Shown: one piece after another, positions 26,715-35,148 of the stretch
Layout of the letters: each line of letters opens with the position of its first letter
Numbering within the stretch: the stretch's first letter is position 1
Assembly: GCF_000092785.1 (NCBI RefSeq)
Contig: NC_014225.1
Location: 124,001 to 188,000, forward strand
Reading direction: 5' to 3'
Source of the DNA: Waddlia chondrophila WSU 86-1044
GTDB taxonomy: Bacteria > Chlamydiota > Chlamydiia > Chlamydiales > Waddliaceae
DNA: 64,000 nucleotides
The notes under the pieces: model-generated
What the model saw: only the letters and a program-made list of their open reading frames with translations
Databases searched by the model: none
Told to the model about the DNA's origin: nothing
Translations under genes and position numbers: made by a program

Positions 26715-28245
26715 CGTTGAATAATTGGAGTAGAAAGGAGTGCACTTCCTCTACATTGTTCACTGTAAAATGGGCATGGGTCGGCTGATCTTCATCTTGC
26801 ACCGCGATTCCTAATCCGTTTTCCGAGATGGCAAAAAAAGCGTCTTCATCAGTTACATCGTCTCCAAGATAGACGGGGCAGACTTCCGGTCGATCCAGAT
26901 CGAATAATTCAAGAAGCTTTTTTAAGGCTTTTCCTTTATTCCAAGGGATATCCGGCTGCAATTCGAAGATTTTCTTCCCGATAGCCTTTCTTAAATCTTT
27001 TTTATAGCGGCGATGAATTTCGTCGACGATGCTTTCTACTTCCGCCTCCTTTTCTTTCGAAACGCCGCGATAATGGATGGCTATTGAGTAGCGCTTGCGT
27101 TCCACCCAAGCGCCTTTAACCTCCGGAATCCTCTCATTGAGCTCCTCTTCGGCGGCACCAAGCATCGGCAGCTTCTTTTTTCCTTCGTCAATTTCAAAAT
27201 GCTGACCGTTCGGTCCTGAGATATCAAATCCATGGCTGCCTGCGTAAAAAATTCCATCGATATTGATTTTTTCCTGCACATCGAGGCGGTCTCTACCACT
27301 AATCACAGCGATCATGAAGCGCTTTTTCATGTTTTCCAGAGTTTTTTTTATCGCAGGATCCAACAGCGCTTTGTCCGGATGACTTGTAATCGGCGTCAAT
27401 GTTCCATCGTAGTCAAAGAAAATGACAGGTGTTTTCCCTGCCAGCCTTTCGCGTACTTTGTCGATATTTTCCAAGGCATGCGGTTTCTTAGCTGTTTGAT
27501 CAATCACTTCAACCTCTCTTAGATCTTTAACGACGACATCGGCCCCATTTTCGAGTAAAGCTTGCCGTTGGTCTGAGCGATCGACACCAATCACCTCGGC
27601 AAAGCCCCCTTTTTTTCCTGCTTGGACGCCGGAAATGGCGTCTTCAATCACGACAGCATGGGACGGATCGACACCTAAATCTTCAGCAGCTTTCAAAAAG
27701 ATATCGGGAGCCGGTTTCCCTTTGATTTTACGTTCGATAGCGTCCAAGCCATCGATGCGGGCATCAAAAAGATCTTCTGCCCCTACCTGCTTGATGATGC
27801 TGCGGCAGTTTTTGCTGGAGGAAATGAGAGCGGTTTTAACTCCTAAGCGGCGGATTTCATGGATGAGAGCGATGGTTGTTTCGTAGACTTCGATTCCGTC
27901 TGCTTGCAGAACATCGATAAACAGCTGATTTTTCTTGTTGCCTAATCCATAAATGGTTAAGGATTCCGGTCCGTCATTTGGATCTCCCATGGGCAGGTTA
28001 ATGCTTCGTGAAGACAGGAAGCTTTGAATTCCTTCATAGCGAGGCTTGCCATCGACATAGTTGAGATAGTCGACATTTTCATCGAAAGGGACAAATGCTT
28101 CTTTGTACTCTTCTGCCCGCGCTTTAAGAAAATCATCAAACATCTTCTTCCACGCCTTTGCGTGTACACTGGCCGTTCTTGTGATGATGCCGTCAAGATC
28201 GAAAATAACGGCGTGATGGTTTTCAGGGGAAATAACAGCCTTCAT
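26707..28245 (-). CDS. Beta-phosphoglucomutase / trehalose-6-phosphate phosphatase fusion
   Basis: A 512-residue protein with two HAD domains. Residues 10-245 are beta-phosphoglucomutase-like (nucleophile pair Asp16/Asp18 in FDLDGIITRT, KGKPAPDIF, VIEDAISGVQAG). Residues 272-510 are an OtsB-type trehalose-6-phosphate phosphatase (Asp278/Asp280 in FFDYDGTLTP, VISGRD, GSHGFD, YLGDDVTDEDAF). The next gene is a GH65 enzyme with an eight-base overlap. The order mutase-OtsB-GH65 equals that of mycobacterial OtsB1, a single polypeptide of about 1300 residues. Likely role: making trehalose from its phosphate and recycling glucosides via glucose 1-phosphate. No trehalose-6-phosphate synthase lies in the window. 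Confidence 0.9.
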   Translation of the reverse strand: MKAVISPENHHAVIFDLDGIITRTASVHAKAWKKMFDDFLKARAEEYKEAFVPFDENVDYLNYVDGKPRYEGIQSFLSSRSINLPMGDPNDGPESLTIYGLGNKKNQLFIDVLQADGIEVYETTIALIHEIRRLGVKTALISSSKNCRSIIKQVGAEDLFDARIDGLDAIERKIKGKPAPDIFLKAAEDLGVDPSHAVVIEDAISGVQAGKKGGFAEVIGVDRSDQRQALLENGADVVVKDLREVEVIDQTAKKPHALENIDKVRERLAGKTPVIFFDYDGTLTPITSHPDKALLDPAIKKTLENMKKRFMIAVISGRDRLDVQEKINIDGIFYAGSHGFDISGPNGQHFEIDEGKKKLPMLGAAEEELNERIPEVKGAWVERKRYSIAIHYRGVSKEKEAEVESIVDEIHRRYKKDLRKAIGKKIFELQPDIPWNKGKALKKLLELFDLDRPEVCPVYLGDDVTDEDAFFAISENGLGIAVQDEDQPTHAHFTVNNVEEVHSFLLQLFNDA

Positions 28246-28308
28246 GAATCTGAGCGTGCTTTTTTTAGATTCTCAAATTCTTTTTATAAAGATAGCAGTT
28301 ATTCTTTT

Positions 28309-28983
28309 CTACTTAATTTTTGAATGATTGATCAGCATGAGGTTGCGGACGTAAGGGATGAGCCCGAAGCTTTGATTGAATACACTGACAATATCCTGAA
28401 TTCCGACAAAGTAAATCAAAGAGAGAATGCTGCCGGCAATGCTGAGCCACCAAAATGCCGACCGCAGTTCAGAACGCTGGCGATGTTCTGCCTGCCACCA
28501 CTGCACCCAAAAACGGCTGGAGAAAAGCGCGCCGCTAAACGCCCCTAACAGATGCCAGCCAAACGAATGGTGCACCCTTGATTCGTTGATAAATTTCGTT
28601 GGTGTGCGGATCCAGTCCCATTCGCCGATTAAAAGATAACTCTGTCCTGCAAAACTTAAAGTTAGCGCTGTAAGGGCTGCTGCCATGATCCCGATTGCCG
28701 TGCCGGTAGAAAAGGGTTTCCTTTTTCCCATCAGATTCAGGTTCCTCCAGGAAATCACTCCGTTTGCAGCCTGAATGAGAGCGAAAGGGTACTGCACTTG
28801 AATGATGTAATGGAGCATAAAAAGCAGGTTTCCGGCTAACGAAAGTTTCCAAAATAGAGGGGTGACAGTTGATTGTTTGAGTCGTTCGCTTTGGATCCAT
28901 TGAACAATAAATCGGGAACCGAAAAAAATTGCAGGAGCCAGACCTAATGGGAAATAGAGGAAAAGACGCCAGACATCAGTCAT
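28309..28983 (-). CDS. Membrane protein with two lipid-A biosynthesis N-terminal (LAB_N) domains
   Basis: A 224-residue membrane protein with two copies of the LAB_N unit: FFGSRFIVQWIQSERLKQS with VISWRNLNLM, and LFSSRFWVQWWQAEHRQRS with PYVRNLMLI. The start is set at the ATG at 28983, whose ATGACTGA overlaps the upstream stop; an in-frame ATG lies at 28995. In C. trachomatis this double unit forms an N-terminal extension of about 220 residues on LpxB, the lipid-A-disaccharide synthase. Here it stands alone, with no lpxB nearby. LAB_N proteins also accompany lipid-linked glycosyl transfer. Probable role in lipid A or related glycolipid handling at the inner membrane. Confidence 0.8.
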   Translation of the reverse strand: MTDVWRLFLYFPLGLAPAIFFGSRFIVQWIQSERLKQSTVTPLFWKLSLAGNLLFMLHYIIQVQYPFALIQAANGVISWRNLNLMGKRKPFSTGTAIGIMAAALTALTLSFAGQSYLLIGEWDWIRTPTKFINESRVHHSFGWHLLGAFSGALFSSRFWVQWWQAEHRQRSELRSAFWWLSIAGSILSLIYFVGIQDIVSVFNQSFGLIPYVRNLMLINHSKIK

Positions 28984-29296
28984 TGAAGAGGTCATTAAAA
29001 TTCTTTTTTTCGAACTTTGTTTCCTCGCCGAAGAGTTTCTTGGAGGCCTCTTCAATGGAGCTTGAGGAAAGATCGTTTGTTTCCTTTAAAGAAAATTCGT
29101 CGCAAAAATTGCATGCCTCACGATCGGCAATCTGTTCAGTACCTGGGATCTTGCAGTCGTTAGGAAGTCCTGGTTGATAATTGCGGCAATTGACACAGCA
29201 GTGGAGCCATGCGCTGCAGTGATCGCATGTTGCACGGAACGGCAGTCTTGGGGATGGAGGATCGTCAAGCTGTTTTTGGCATTTCCAACAGTACAT
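28976..29296 (-). CDS. Small cysteine-rich zinc-ribbon protein
   Basis: A 106-residue protein with MYCWKC at the N-terminus, ATCDHC and HCCVNC near residues 23-37 and two more cysteines in ACNFCDEF, in all ten or more cysteines in CxxC pairs, so it probably binds one or two zinc ions. The C-terminal 35 residues are polar and disordered. Small conserved proteins of this type occur in many bacteria with no assigned function. It overlaps the LAB_N gene by eight bases, indicating coupled translation. Confidence 0.75.
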   Translation of the reverse strand: MYCWKCQKQLDDPPSPRLPFRATCDHCSAWLHCCVNCRNYQPGLPNDCKIPGTEQIADREACNFCDEFSLKETNDLSSSSIEEASKKLFGEETKFEKKNFNDLFND

Positions 29297-29319
29297 CAGG
29301 GTTATTATACGCTTATACC

Positions 29320-30513
29320 CTAGGCAAGATCAAGCTCGAATTCTTGATCTACTGTGCTTGGCAAAAGAGCTGTCAATGCAGTCCCTACACAGAACAGAAG
29401 GCCAAGAGTTGATAATGCGAATGTTGGGGCATTTTCCGAAAACAGTTTAGTCAGCAAACCTCCGCCGCCGGGTCCGAGCCATTCGGCAACGCACCAAACC
29501 ATTCCCATGAGGAATGCACTGACCAAACCTGGGCGGGATGGCATGATTTTGTTTCCCAATGCGACGGCAACAGGATTTGCCATTCCTAAGGAAGCCCCCG
29601 TTAACGCAAGAAGGATAAGGGCTGCCGGGATAGACAGGTAAGGAGTGAGTAAAAACAGGTAAAAGAGAGCGCACCCCATCGTACTTGAAACAAGAAGGAC
29701 GCTGCGGGCGGAAAACCGATCTGACAGATAACCGCCGGGAATCATCATGAAGGCTCCTCCGATAATGTAAACGAAATGTCCAACCCCAAAACACATCCAG
29801 GCAGGATATCCCTTAGAGGTTAAGACGTCGGGAAGAAGAAACATCATTCCCCAGTAGATGGATTGGATGCAAACCTGTGAAAAGTAGAGAACTCTTAAAT
29901 CACGGTATCCAAAAAGTTTTCTCAGAGCTTCGAATCCGTAGCGGCGGCCAGCCTGTGCAGGCCGATCCGATGCTCCAGGCATTGTCTTTGTCGCCGTATA
30001 TAGCACCAAAACAAGAGCCGGCAGTATCAACCATGCTGTTGAAAATTGGAAATGAAGATACCATAAGGAGAAAATCATATGACTCAAAGCAAGCCCTAAA
30101 GCCCCTCCGGAGGCGAAAATCGTAATGAGCAACCCTTTTCGTTTTTGTGTCAGTCCGCTGGTGATCGCTACCGCAGTCGGGTGGAATGCGCCTGATCCAA
30201 TGCATGTCAATAAGAAGATAAGGAAGAAGTAAAAATAGCTTTCATACAGCGGTAGCAGAGAGCTGACTCCAGTTGCTGCAACTCCGAATAGAAAAAGCTG
30301 CTTGCGATAGCCTCTGTCTCCAATTGAGCCAAATAGAAGCTGCATCCCTTCTCCAATGAAAGGACAGATTCCAGCAATCAATCCTGCGATGGCTAAGTCA
30401 ACACCGGAAATTGTTTTATATACAGACCAAAAACCGATCATAACGTCGACCAGGAAGTGGGCGATCCACATCATTGCCAGTGTCAATCCGGCGCTTGCCA
30501 TACCCTTTTTCAT
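29320..30513 (-). CDS. Major facilitator superfamily transporter (fosmidomycin-resistance-like)
   Basis: A 397-residue MFS protein with twelve hydrophobic segments. The loop between helices 2 and 3 reads LFGSIGDRGYRK, and helix 4 carries IGSGAFHPTAVA, a signature seen in the fosmidomycin-resistance (Fsr) group. PGGYLSDRFSAR after helix 8 is the repeat of the first loop motif. The ligand is unknown; MFS carriers of this group are exporters. The gene lies upstream of the zinc-ribbon and LAB_N genes on the same strand, with only 23 bases between, so co-transcription is likely. Confidence 0.85.
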   Translation of the reverse strand: MKKGMASAGLTLAMMWIAHFLVDVMIGFWSVYKTISGVDLAIAGLIAGICPFIGEGMQLLFGSIGDRGYRKQLFLFGVAATGVSSLLPLYESYFYFFLIFLLTCIGSGAFHPTAVAITSGLTQKRKGLLITIFASGGALGLALSHMIFSLWYLHFQFSTAWLILPALVLVLYTATKTMPGASDRPAQAGRRYGFEALRKLFGYRDLRVLYFSQVCIQSIYWGMMFLLPDVLTSKGYPAWMCFGVGHFVYIIGGAFMMIPGGYLSDRFSARSVLLVSSTMGCALFYLFLLTPYLSIPAALILLALTGASLGMANPVAVALGNKIMPSRPGLVSAFLMGMVWCVAEWLGPGGGGLLTKLFSENAPTFALSTLGLLFCVGTALTALLPSTVDQEFELDLA

Positions 30514-30822
30514 ATTTTTCCTACTTTTTCAAATTTTGATCCGAATTATAGTTCAATTAAAGATTTTCATCCATAATAATTTGTAGGTAAACCATTATTT
30601 TTTAAAAGTTTAGGTGGTATGGATGTGGAGTGGTTGAAAATAAAAAAATGTATTGATAAATATCTAATTTCAGAGGGTATCTGACACGTATCCACGTTCG
30701 GAGGAAGAGCGGTTAAGAGGGTGTCTGCAAAGTCAACGCAATTCGCTTCATTGACTTTGCAGACACCCTCTTAGTAGTCGCTCTGATTGTCAACAACAAC
30801 AATCACTTAGGGAGGAAGGAAA
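30514..30822. other. Intergenic region with divergent promoters and an inverted repeat
   Basis: AT-rich DNA between the divergent MFS gene and the small secreted protein. It contains the perfect inverted repeat at 30714-30773 and a 21-codon frame at 30619-30684 (ATG preceded by AGGTGGT) that is too short to support as a gene. No tRNA is seen. Confidence 0.5.
30714..30773. repeat. Perfect 23-bp inverted repeat
   Basis: The arms at 30714-30736 and 30751-30773 are exact reverse complements around a 14-base loop. The outer end reads TAAGAGGGTGTCTGC. The stem is far longer than most terminators, and the last U-tract is missing. It could be a fold-back element end, related in style to the GAGCGTGT ends elsewhere in the window, or a strong RNA hairpin in the leader of the next gene, whose ATG is 50 bases away. 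Confidence 0.75.
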
Positions 30823-31194
30823 ATGAAAGGGAAAGCAATGGCTGCGGCTTTGGCAGCTGCAATGGTTTTTTCGCCTTTGATGGCAAAAGAGCGCTCTTAT
30901 TCAAATAAATATCAACAGTGGGGAGAGAGCCACCAACAATGCGGGTTATTTAAAGGTCTGCAAAAAAAACCGATGACAGAAACCACGCTTCTTTTGCAGT
31001 TAGATAAGGAAGGACGGCAGAAATTTAAGAATCTTCCTAGTCAAACGAGGGAGGAAGTCCTGCAGACTGTGAATCAAACAGGCACAAGCGATTACAAAAA
31101 AATTATTAATGAAGCTATTGAATCTCAGCGTCTTAAGGCGGGAATAGAACAGGAAAGAATGTTGCATAACGGTATGGACCGCATTCAGCGTTAA
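30823..31194 (+). CDS. Small secreted protein, unknown function
   Basis: A 123-residue protein with a typical signal peptide (AAALAAAMVFSPLMAKE, cleavage near residue 21) and a mature part of about 100 charged, mostly helical residues. GGGAGGAAGGA precedes the ATG, an unusually strong ribosome-binding site. A 23-bp inverted repeat lies in the presumed leader and a 14-bp hairpin lies after the stop. This suggests a well-expressed single-gene unit. The mature protein has one cysteine and no known domain. It is probably periplasmic. Confidence 0.7.
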   Translation: MKGKAMAAALAAAMVFSPLMAKERSYSNKYQQWGESHQQCGLFKGLQKKPMTETTLLLQLDKEGRQKFKNLPSQTREEVLQTVNQTGTSDYKKIINEAIESQRLKAGIEQERMLHNGMDRIQR

Positions 31195-31201
31195 GTGGAA
31201 A

Positions 31202-31234
31202 GAGAGTGTTCACAGCCTCTCTGTGAACACTCTC
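31202..31234. terminator. 14-bp hairpin between convergent genes
   Basis: GAGAGTGTTCACAG (31202-31215) and CTGTGAACACTCTC (31221-31234) are exact inverted repeats around CCTCT. It lies between the ends of the small secreted protein gene and the convergent phosphatase gene and could stop transcription in both directions. There is no long T-run. Confidence 0.65.
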
Positions 31235-31247
31235 AGGATATCCTTGA

Positions 31248-33680
31248 TTAAGCGGCGGCAGAAGCTTTGCCAAGTTTTTCATATTTAGCGATCCTTTTAC
31301 GCTCTTTCATGATTTCTATTCCCTGGTTGGCGTAAACAATTAATCTAGCGGCAAAGTTTGTTGGGCTATATTCGTCTTTTGTCAATCCTTCTATTTTAAA
31401 TGGAGTGATTTTCATGATTCTTGTTCCAGTATTATCTTTTATCACCCTGACAGCGGGACTGCTGGTTCCTAGTTGCCCTCTCATCACCCTTCTAACGGTA
31501 CTTTTTGGGAACCGCTTTTCTTCCATTTTCCTTTTGGTTACCAAAGCTGAAACAAATCCCGTTCTATCTTTTGCACTCAAACATCCCGTCGATACCTTAA
31601 ATCGTGCTTTTAAACCAAGGTTTACTGTATCTGCGGCCGACGTGTATCCCGATTTTTTGCCTGTCAATTTTTGTTCCAATCCTTTCATTGTTTCGTCGTC
31701 TATTCCCATCCCCTTCAATTTTTTCAGTGCTTTTTCATTGAGCTCTCTTTGTGTTCCATCATTTTCAGTATGCCCCTGTACAGACTGGTTTAGATAAATG
31801 GCGCGCAGGCTAAGTTCTTGTACTCCTTCAGGGAGTTGGGACATGGAGGGAAGGTGGATGTTTCCATCTGAATCAATATAGGGGCCTTTTCCATCACAAA
31901 TCAGTTTTGCCTGATCAAACTGGTCGAATATGTCTGCCATATCTTGCATTTCCTGATCTTCATTGTGATACCATCCCGTGCCGTCAACGGATCTGGATTG
32001 ATGATTTAGGAGCCCTACATGAAGCATGCGAAGCTGGTTGCCTGCCAGATCTTCAGGGGATGAATGTTCAAGTTGTTCCATCACGATTTGGAGAAATTGA
32101 TTTGCCATCAACTGATTTCTTTTTTCCATGACGGCATCGACGCCTTCTGCAACTTGTGCGATATTCTCCTTCCCGATTTTTAAAACATCTCCAGGTATGT
32201 CGCTGAAATCTCCTCCTTTTTTGATAATATCTGCAATAGTTTCCACCTGTTCAAGAGAATATCCCAGCTGAGTTAGAGCATATCCTGCTGAAGCATCAAT
32301 ATTTGAATTTCCTTTTTTCGATTGCTCTTTCCAGACTTCGAAGATTCCTTGCGTCATCTCATTTCTTTTTTCTGTCGCTAAATCCTCTTTTCCCTCTTTC
32401 AGAGCGTTTTGTAATTCCCTCATAGAACTTTGGTTGACAAAACCGTTGTCCATACAACTGACGACACCCACTCTTATCCATCCTGTGCTTGTTGCTTCTT
32501 TTTCTGTCTTTCCTCGGACATCGCATTTGTGGTACCGCATATTTACCGGAGGAGCTTTTGCATAGTATTCTTCATCCATAACTTTAGAAAATTCTTGTAT
32601 AGCGCCTCGTATCCCCTCTTTATTTTCTGCAGATCTAAGATCTGAATTCCCTCGCAGCATATCTCTAAAATAGTCTGAGTTTGCCCAGCTCGCGCCTTTT
32701 TGCTGACATTTAACCCTTATTTTTTCGAGTTGATCGATCCTCGCTTCTATTTTGGTTTTTTCCTCGGGATTACAATCACTCAATTTCTGCTTTAGATAGC
32801 CGATCTCTTGGCTGGCATTTTTCTGAAGCTTTTCCACTGTATCGATACGCTCTATTGTTTCATCAGCGACAAATCCTTGCTTGTCCGACCATCTTTGAAA
32901 AATTTTTTTACCAGGATCTTCAGTGGAGCCTGTCATCAGGGGTTTATCTGAAGTTTTATTCTCATCTGGCAAACGAAAGGCCGCAGTGCTTGCAGCCTGG
33001 ACTTTGGACTCGGTCCTTTTGGCTGGGGATTGTTCGTCTGAAGGAAGGCTCTCCGGGTTTTCCCTTTGTACAGAGACAGAAAAAATGAGGGGGTCGTCTT
33101 TTTCTTCCTCTACTTTGGGATCGGAGGATTCTTGAAAACTCACTGTGGGGATTTGAACTTGATGAGTAGGAGAAAGAGATGAAGTGCTTTCCTTTGCATT
33201 TTGAATAAGTTGTCTGACTTCTTGCTTTGAAAATGTTTGAATGACGTTTGTGATGCTTTTTGCTAATTCGCCTTTTCCCTTACCGTCCAATTCACTTAAG
33301 CAGGTGGGATCTTTTTCACCCTGGAGATGCACCTTTGTGTGTTGAGCATCCGCATGATCTGCAATTGAGGTGGAAATTCTCGTTCCAGACATGGCAATAA
33401 GATCTTCTGCTTTTATTCCACTTACAATCTTATCAACAACTGTAAGCACATTTTTTTGGCCTTCCGGCAGTTCATCCAGTTGGCTTTTGTAGTGCGCTTC
33501 CAGCTGAGTTTTGTCGAAGCCTACTGTTACTTTAAACGATCGTCCCTGTAATTTGACGTCGTAGGAAACCATTGTCTTGCCGGATTCTTCTTTCGTTTCT
33601 GTCCGTTTGACGTCTTTTGCTGCTGTGCTCTGTTGAATTTTGGCCAATGTATCTGATGATCGATATCCATCAATGCTCAT
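31248..33680 (-). CDS. SopB/IpgD-like phosphoinositide phosphatase, candidate secreted effector
   Basis: An 810-residue protein from the ATG at 33680 (a TTG at 33692 would add four residues). The C-terminal region has TGCLSAKDRTGF, a CX5R P-loop with catalytic Cys700, of the CKSGKDRTG type found in Salmonella SopB, Shigella IpgD and eukaryotic inositol polyphosphate 4-phosphatases. The following VIKDNTGTRIMKITPF matches the region after the SopB loop. The first 270 residues are polar and Ser/Thr-rich without signal peptide, as in type III secreted proteins. SopB is about 560 residues, so this protein is longer. The predicted role is hydrolysis of host phosphoinositides at the vacuole or plasma membrane. 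Secretion is inferred. Confidence 0.75.
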   Translation of the reverse strand: MSIDGYRSSDTLAKIQQSTAAKDVKRTETKEESGKTMVSYDVKLQGRSFKVTVGFDKTQLEAHYKSQLDELPEGQKNVLTVVDKIVSGIKAEDLIAMSGTRISTSIADHADAQHTKVHLQGEKDPTCLSELDGKGKGELAKSITNVIQTFSKQEVRQLIQNAKESTSSLSPTHQVQIPTVSFQESSDPKVEEEKDDPLIFSVSVQRENPESLPSDEQSPAKRTESKVQAASTAAFRLPDENKTSDKPLMTGSTEDPGKKIFQRWSDKQGFVADETIERIDTVEKLQKNASQEIGYLKQKLSDCNPEEKTKIEARIDQLEKIRVKCQQKGASWANSDYFRDMLRGNSDLRSAENKEGIRGAIQEFSKVMDEEYYAKAPPVNMRYHKCDVRGKTEKEATSTGWIRVGVVSCMDNGFVNQSSMRELQNALKEGKEDLATEKRNEMTQGIFEVWKEQSKKGNSNIDASAGYALTQLGYSLEQVETIADIIKKGGDFSDIPGDVLKIGKENIAQVAEGVDAVMEKRNQLMANQFLQIVMEQLEHSSPEDLAGNQLRMLHVGLLNHQSRSVDGTGWYHNEDQEMQDMADIFDQFDQAKLICDGKGPYIDSDGNIHLPSMSQLPEGVQELSLRAIYLNQSVQGHTENDGTQRELNEKALKKLKGMGIDDETMKGLEQKLTGKKSGYTSAADTVNLGLKARFKVSTGCLSAKDRTGFVSALVTKRKMEEKRFPKSTVRRVMRGQLGTSSPAVRVIKDNTGTRIMKITPFKIEGLTKDEYSPTNFAARLIVYANQGIEIMKERKRIAKYEKLGKASAAA

Positions 33681-33882
33681 TGATATTCTCAAGTTTATTA
33701 ATAAAAATTCCCTTTATTAAATTATATAAAATAAAATATTTATTATCAATTTAATAAACATTAATATTTTTTAATCAGGTTCTTGACGTCAAAAAAGGAC
33801 AAAAGGAGCTCGAAATTCCTAAGAACTCTTATTTTGTAAAAGAGTGACAAATTTTACCTGTCCCGGTTAATATCGTTATGAT

Positions 33883-35148
33883 ATGGACATCACCAAAACG
33901 AAAAATCCTCGGGAAGCTGCATATCTGGCGCTGCTTTCTTCTGCACGGGAAGAAAGCTTTCTTATTGATTCGCTTGCCCAATGGCAGGCGAAGTGTAGGC
34001 CTTCTATCCAGGATTATCATCTGGCGCGGGAGGTTGCATACGGGACCACGCGCATGGCCCTTGCCCTTGATCATTTAGCGTTGCAGCTTGCAGATAAAAA
34101 AAAGCTCGCTTTGAAATTGCGGGAAAAGATCCTTTTTCGCATGGGGCTCTATCAATTTCATTACATGGATAAGATTCCCTTATACGCAATTGTGGATGAA
34201 ACGATAAAAATTGCAAAAATCCATTGTCATGAGTCTTTTGTAAAATTCCTTAATGCCTGCTTGCGAAAAGTGGAAGAGATAGATCCACAGTTGCCTAAAG
34301 GTGAGACGGTTCCGGAACTGAGTATTCGGTATTCCTATCCAGCATATTATGTGCAGGAACTTGTACAGAATTTTGGTTTAGAAAAAGCTGAAGAGATCAT
34401 GGAAGCCGGCAATCGACCGTCTCAGACGATGTTTAGAGTACGTCCTCAAGCATCGAGGCCAAAAGAAGCTAATGGAGAGATCGATTTTCTTGCTGGAACT
34501 CGGTGTGGGATGGGAGTGATCCGTGACCCCTCTTTAATTTCCAATATCTCCTCTTCATCCGATTATTATATTCAGAATGCTACTCCTGCTGAGTTGATGA
34601 GTTCGTTAGCCCAAGATTTTGGGGCGCCAAAGAACATTTTAGATCTTTGCTCGTCTCCAGGAGGGAAATTAATCTTAGCGCATGATTTGTATCCGGATGC
34701 GGAACTCTCTGCAAACGATGTCTCCTCGGGAAAATTAAAGCCTTTATCTGAAAACTGTGCGAAATATGGGATTTCAACGACATTAAGTTCTGTGCGCGGG
34801 GAGGAATTTCCCTTAGCCCAGAAGTTTGATTTGGTGATTCTTGACGTTCCTTGCAGTAATACGGGAGTTTTAAATAAAAGGCCGGAAGCGAGGTGGCGTT
34901 TGTCGCAGAAGACGCTGGAGCAGCTTGAGGAGATCCAGCTGCAGCTTTTGAGGCGTGGAATCGAGCTGCTTGATAAGGGGGGGGAGCTTTGGTATCTCAC
35001 TTGTAGTGTTCTTAAACGGGAGAATGGCCGCCTAATCGATAAAGTTTGTCAGGAATTATCGCTAGAAACGAGGCTGAAGGAGGCGATCCTTCCCAATGCG
35101 GATGGCTGGGACGGGGGCTTTGGCTGCGCTTTGAGAAAGATCGGCTAA
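33883..35148 (+). CDS. rsmB: 16S rRNA (cytosine967-C5)-methyltransferase RsmB
   Basis: A 421-residue SAM-dependent rRNA methyltransferase. Residues 1-135 form the NusB-like RNA-binding domain and residues 215-420 the catalytic domain with LDLCSSPGGKLILA (SAM), LDVPCSNTGV and TCSVLKRENG, which hold the two cysteines of m5C enzymes. The ATG at 33883 lies after an AT-rich gap from the divergent phosphatase gene. The last four bases overlap the convergent SDR gene. Confidence 0.93.
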   Translation: MDITKTKNPREAAYLALLSSAREESFLIDSLAQWQAKCRPSIQDYHLAREVAYGTTRMALALDHLALQLADKKKLALKLREKILFRMGLYQFHYMDKIPLYAIVDETIKIAKIHCHESFVKFLNACLRKVEEIDPQLPKGETVPELSIRYSYPAYYVQELVQNFGLEKAEEIMEAGNRPSQTMFRVRPQASRPKEANGEIDFLAGTRCGMGVIRDPSLISNISSSSDYYIQNATPAELMSSLAQDFGAPKNILDLCSSPGGKLILAHDLYPDAELSANDVSSGKLKPLSENCAKYGISTTLSSVRGEEFPLAQKFDLVILDVPCSNTGVLNKRPEARWRLSQKTLEQLEEIQLQLLRRGIELLDKGGELWYLTCSVLKRENGRLIDKVCQELSLETRLKEAILPNADGWDGGFGCALRKIG

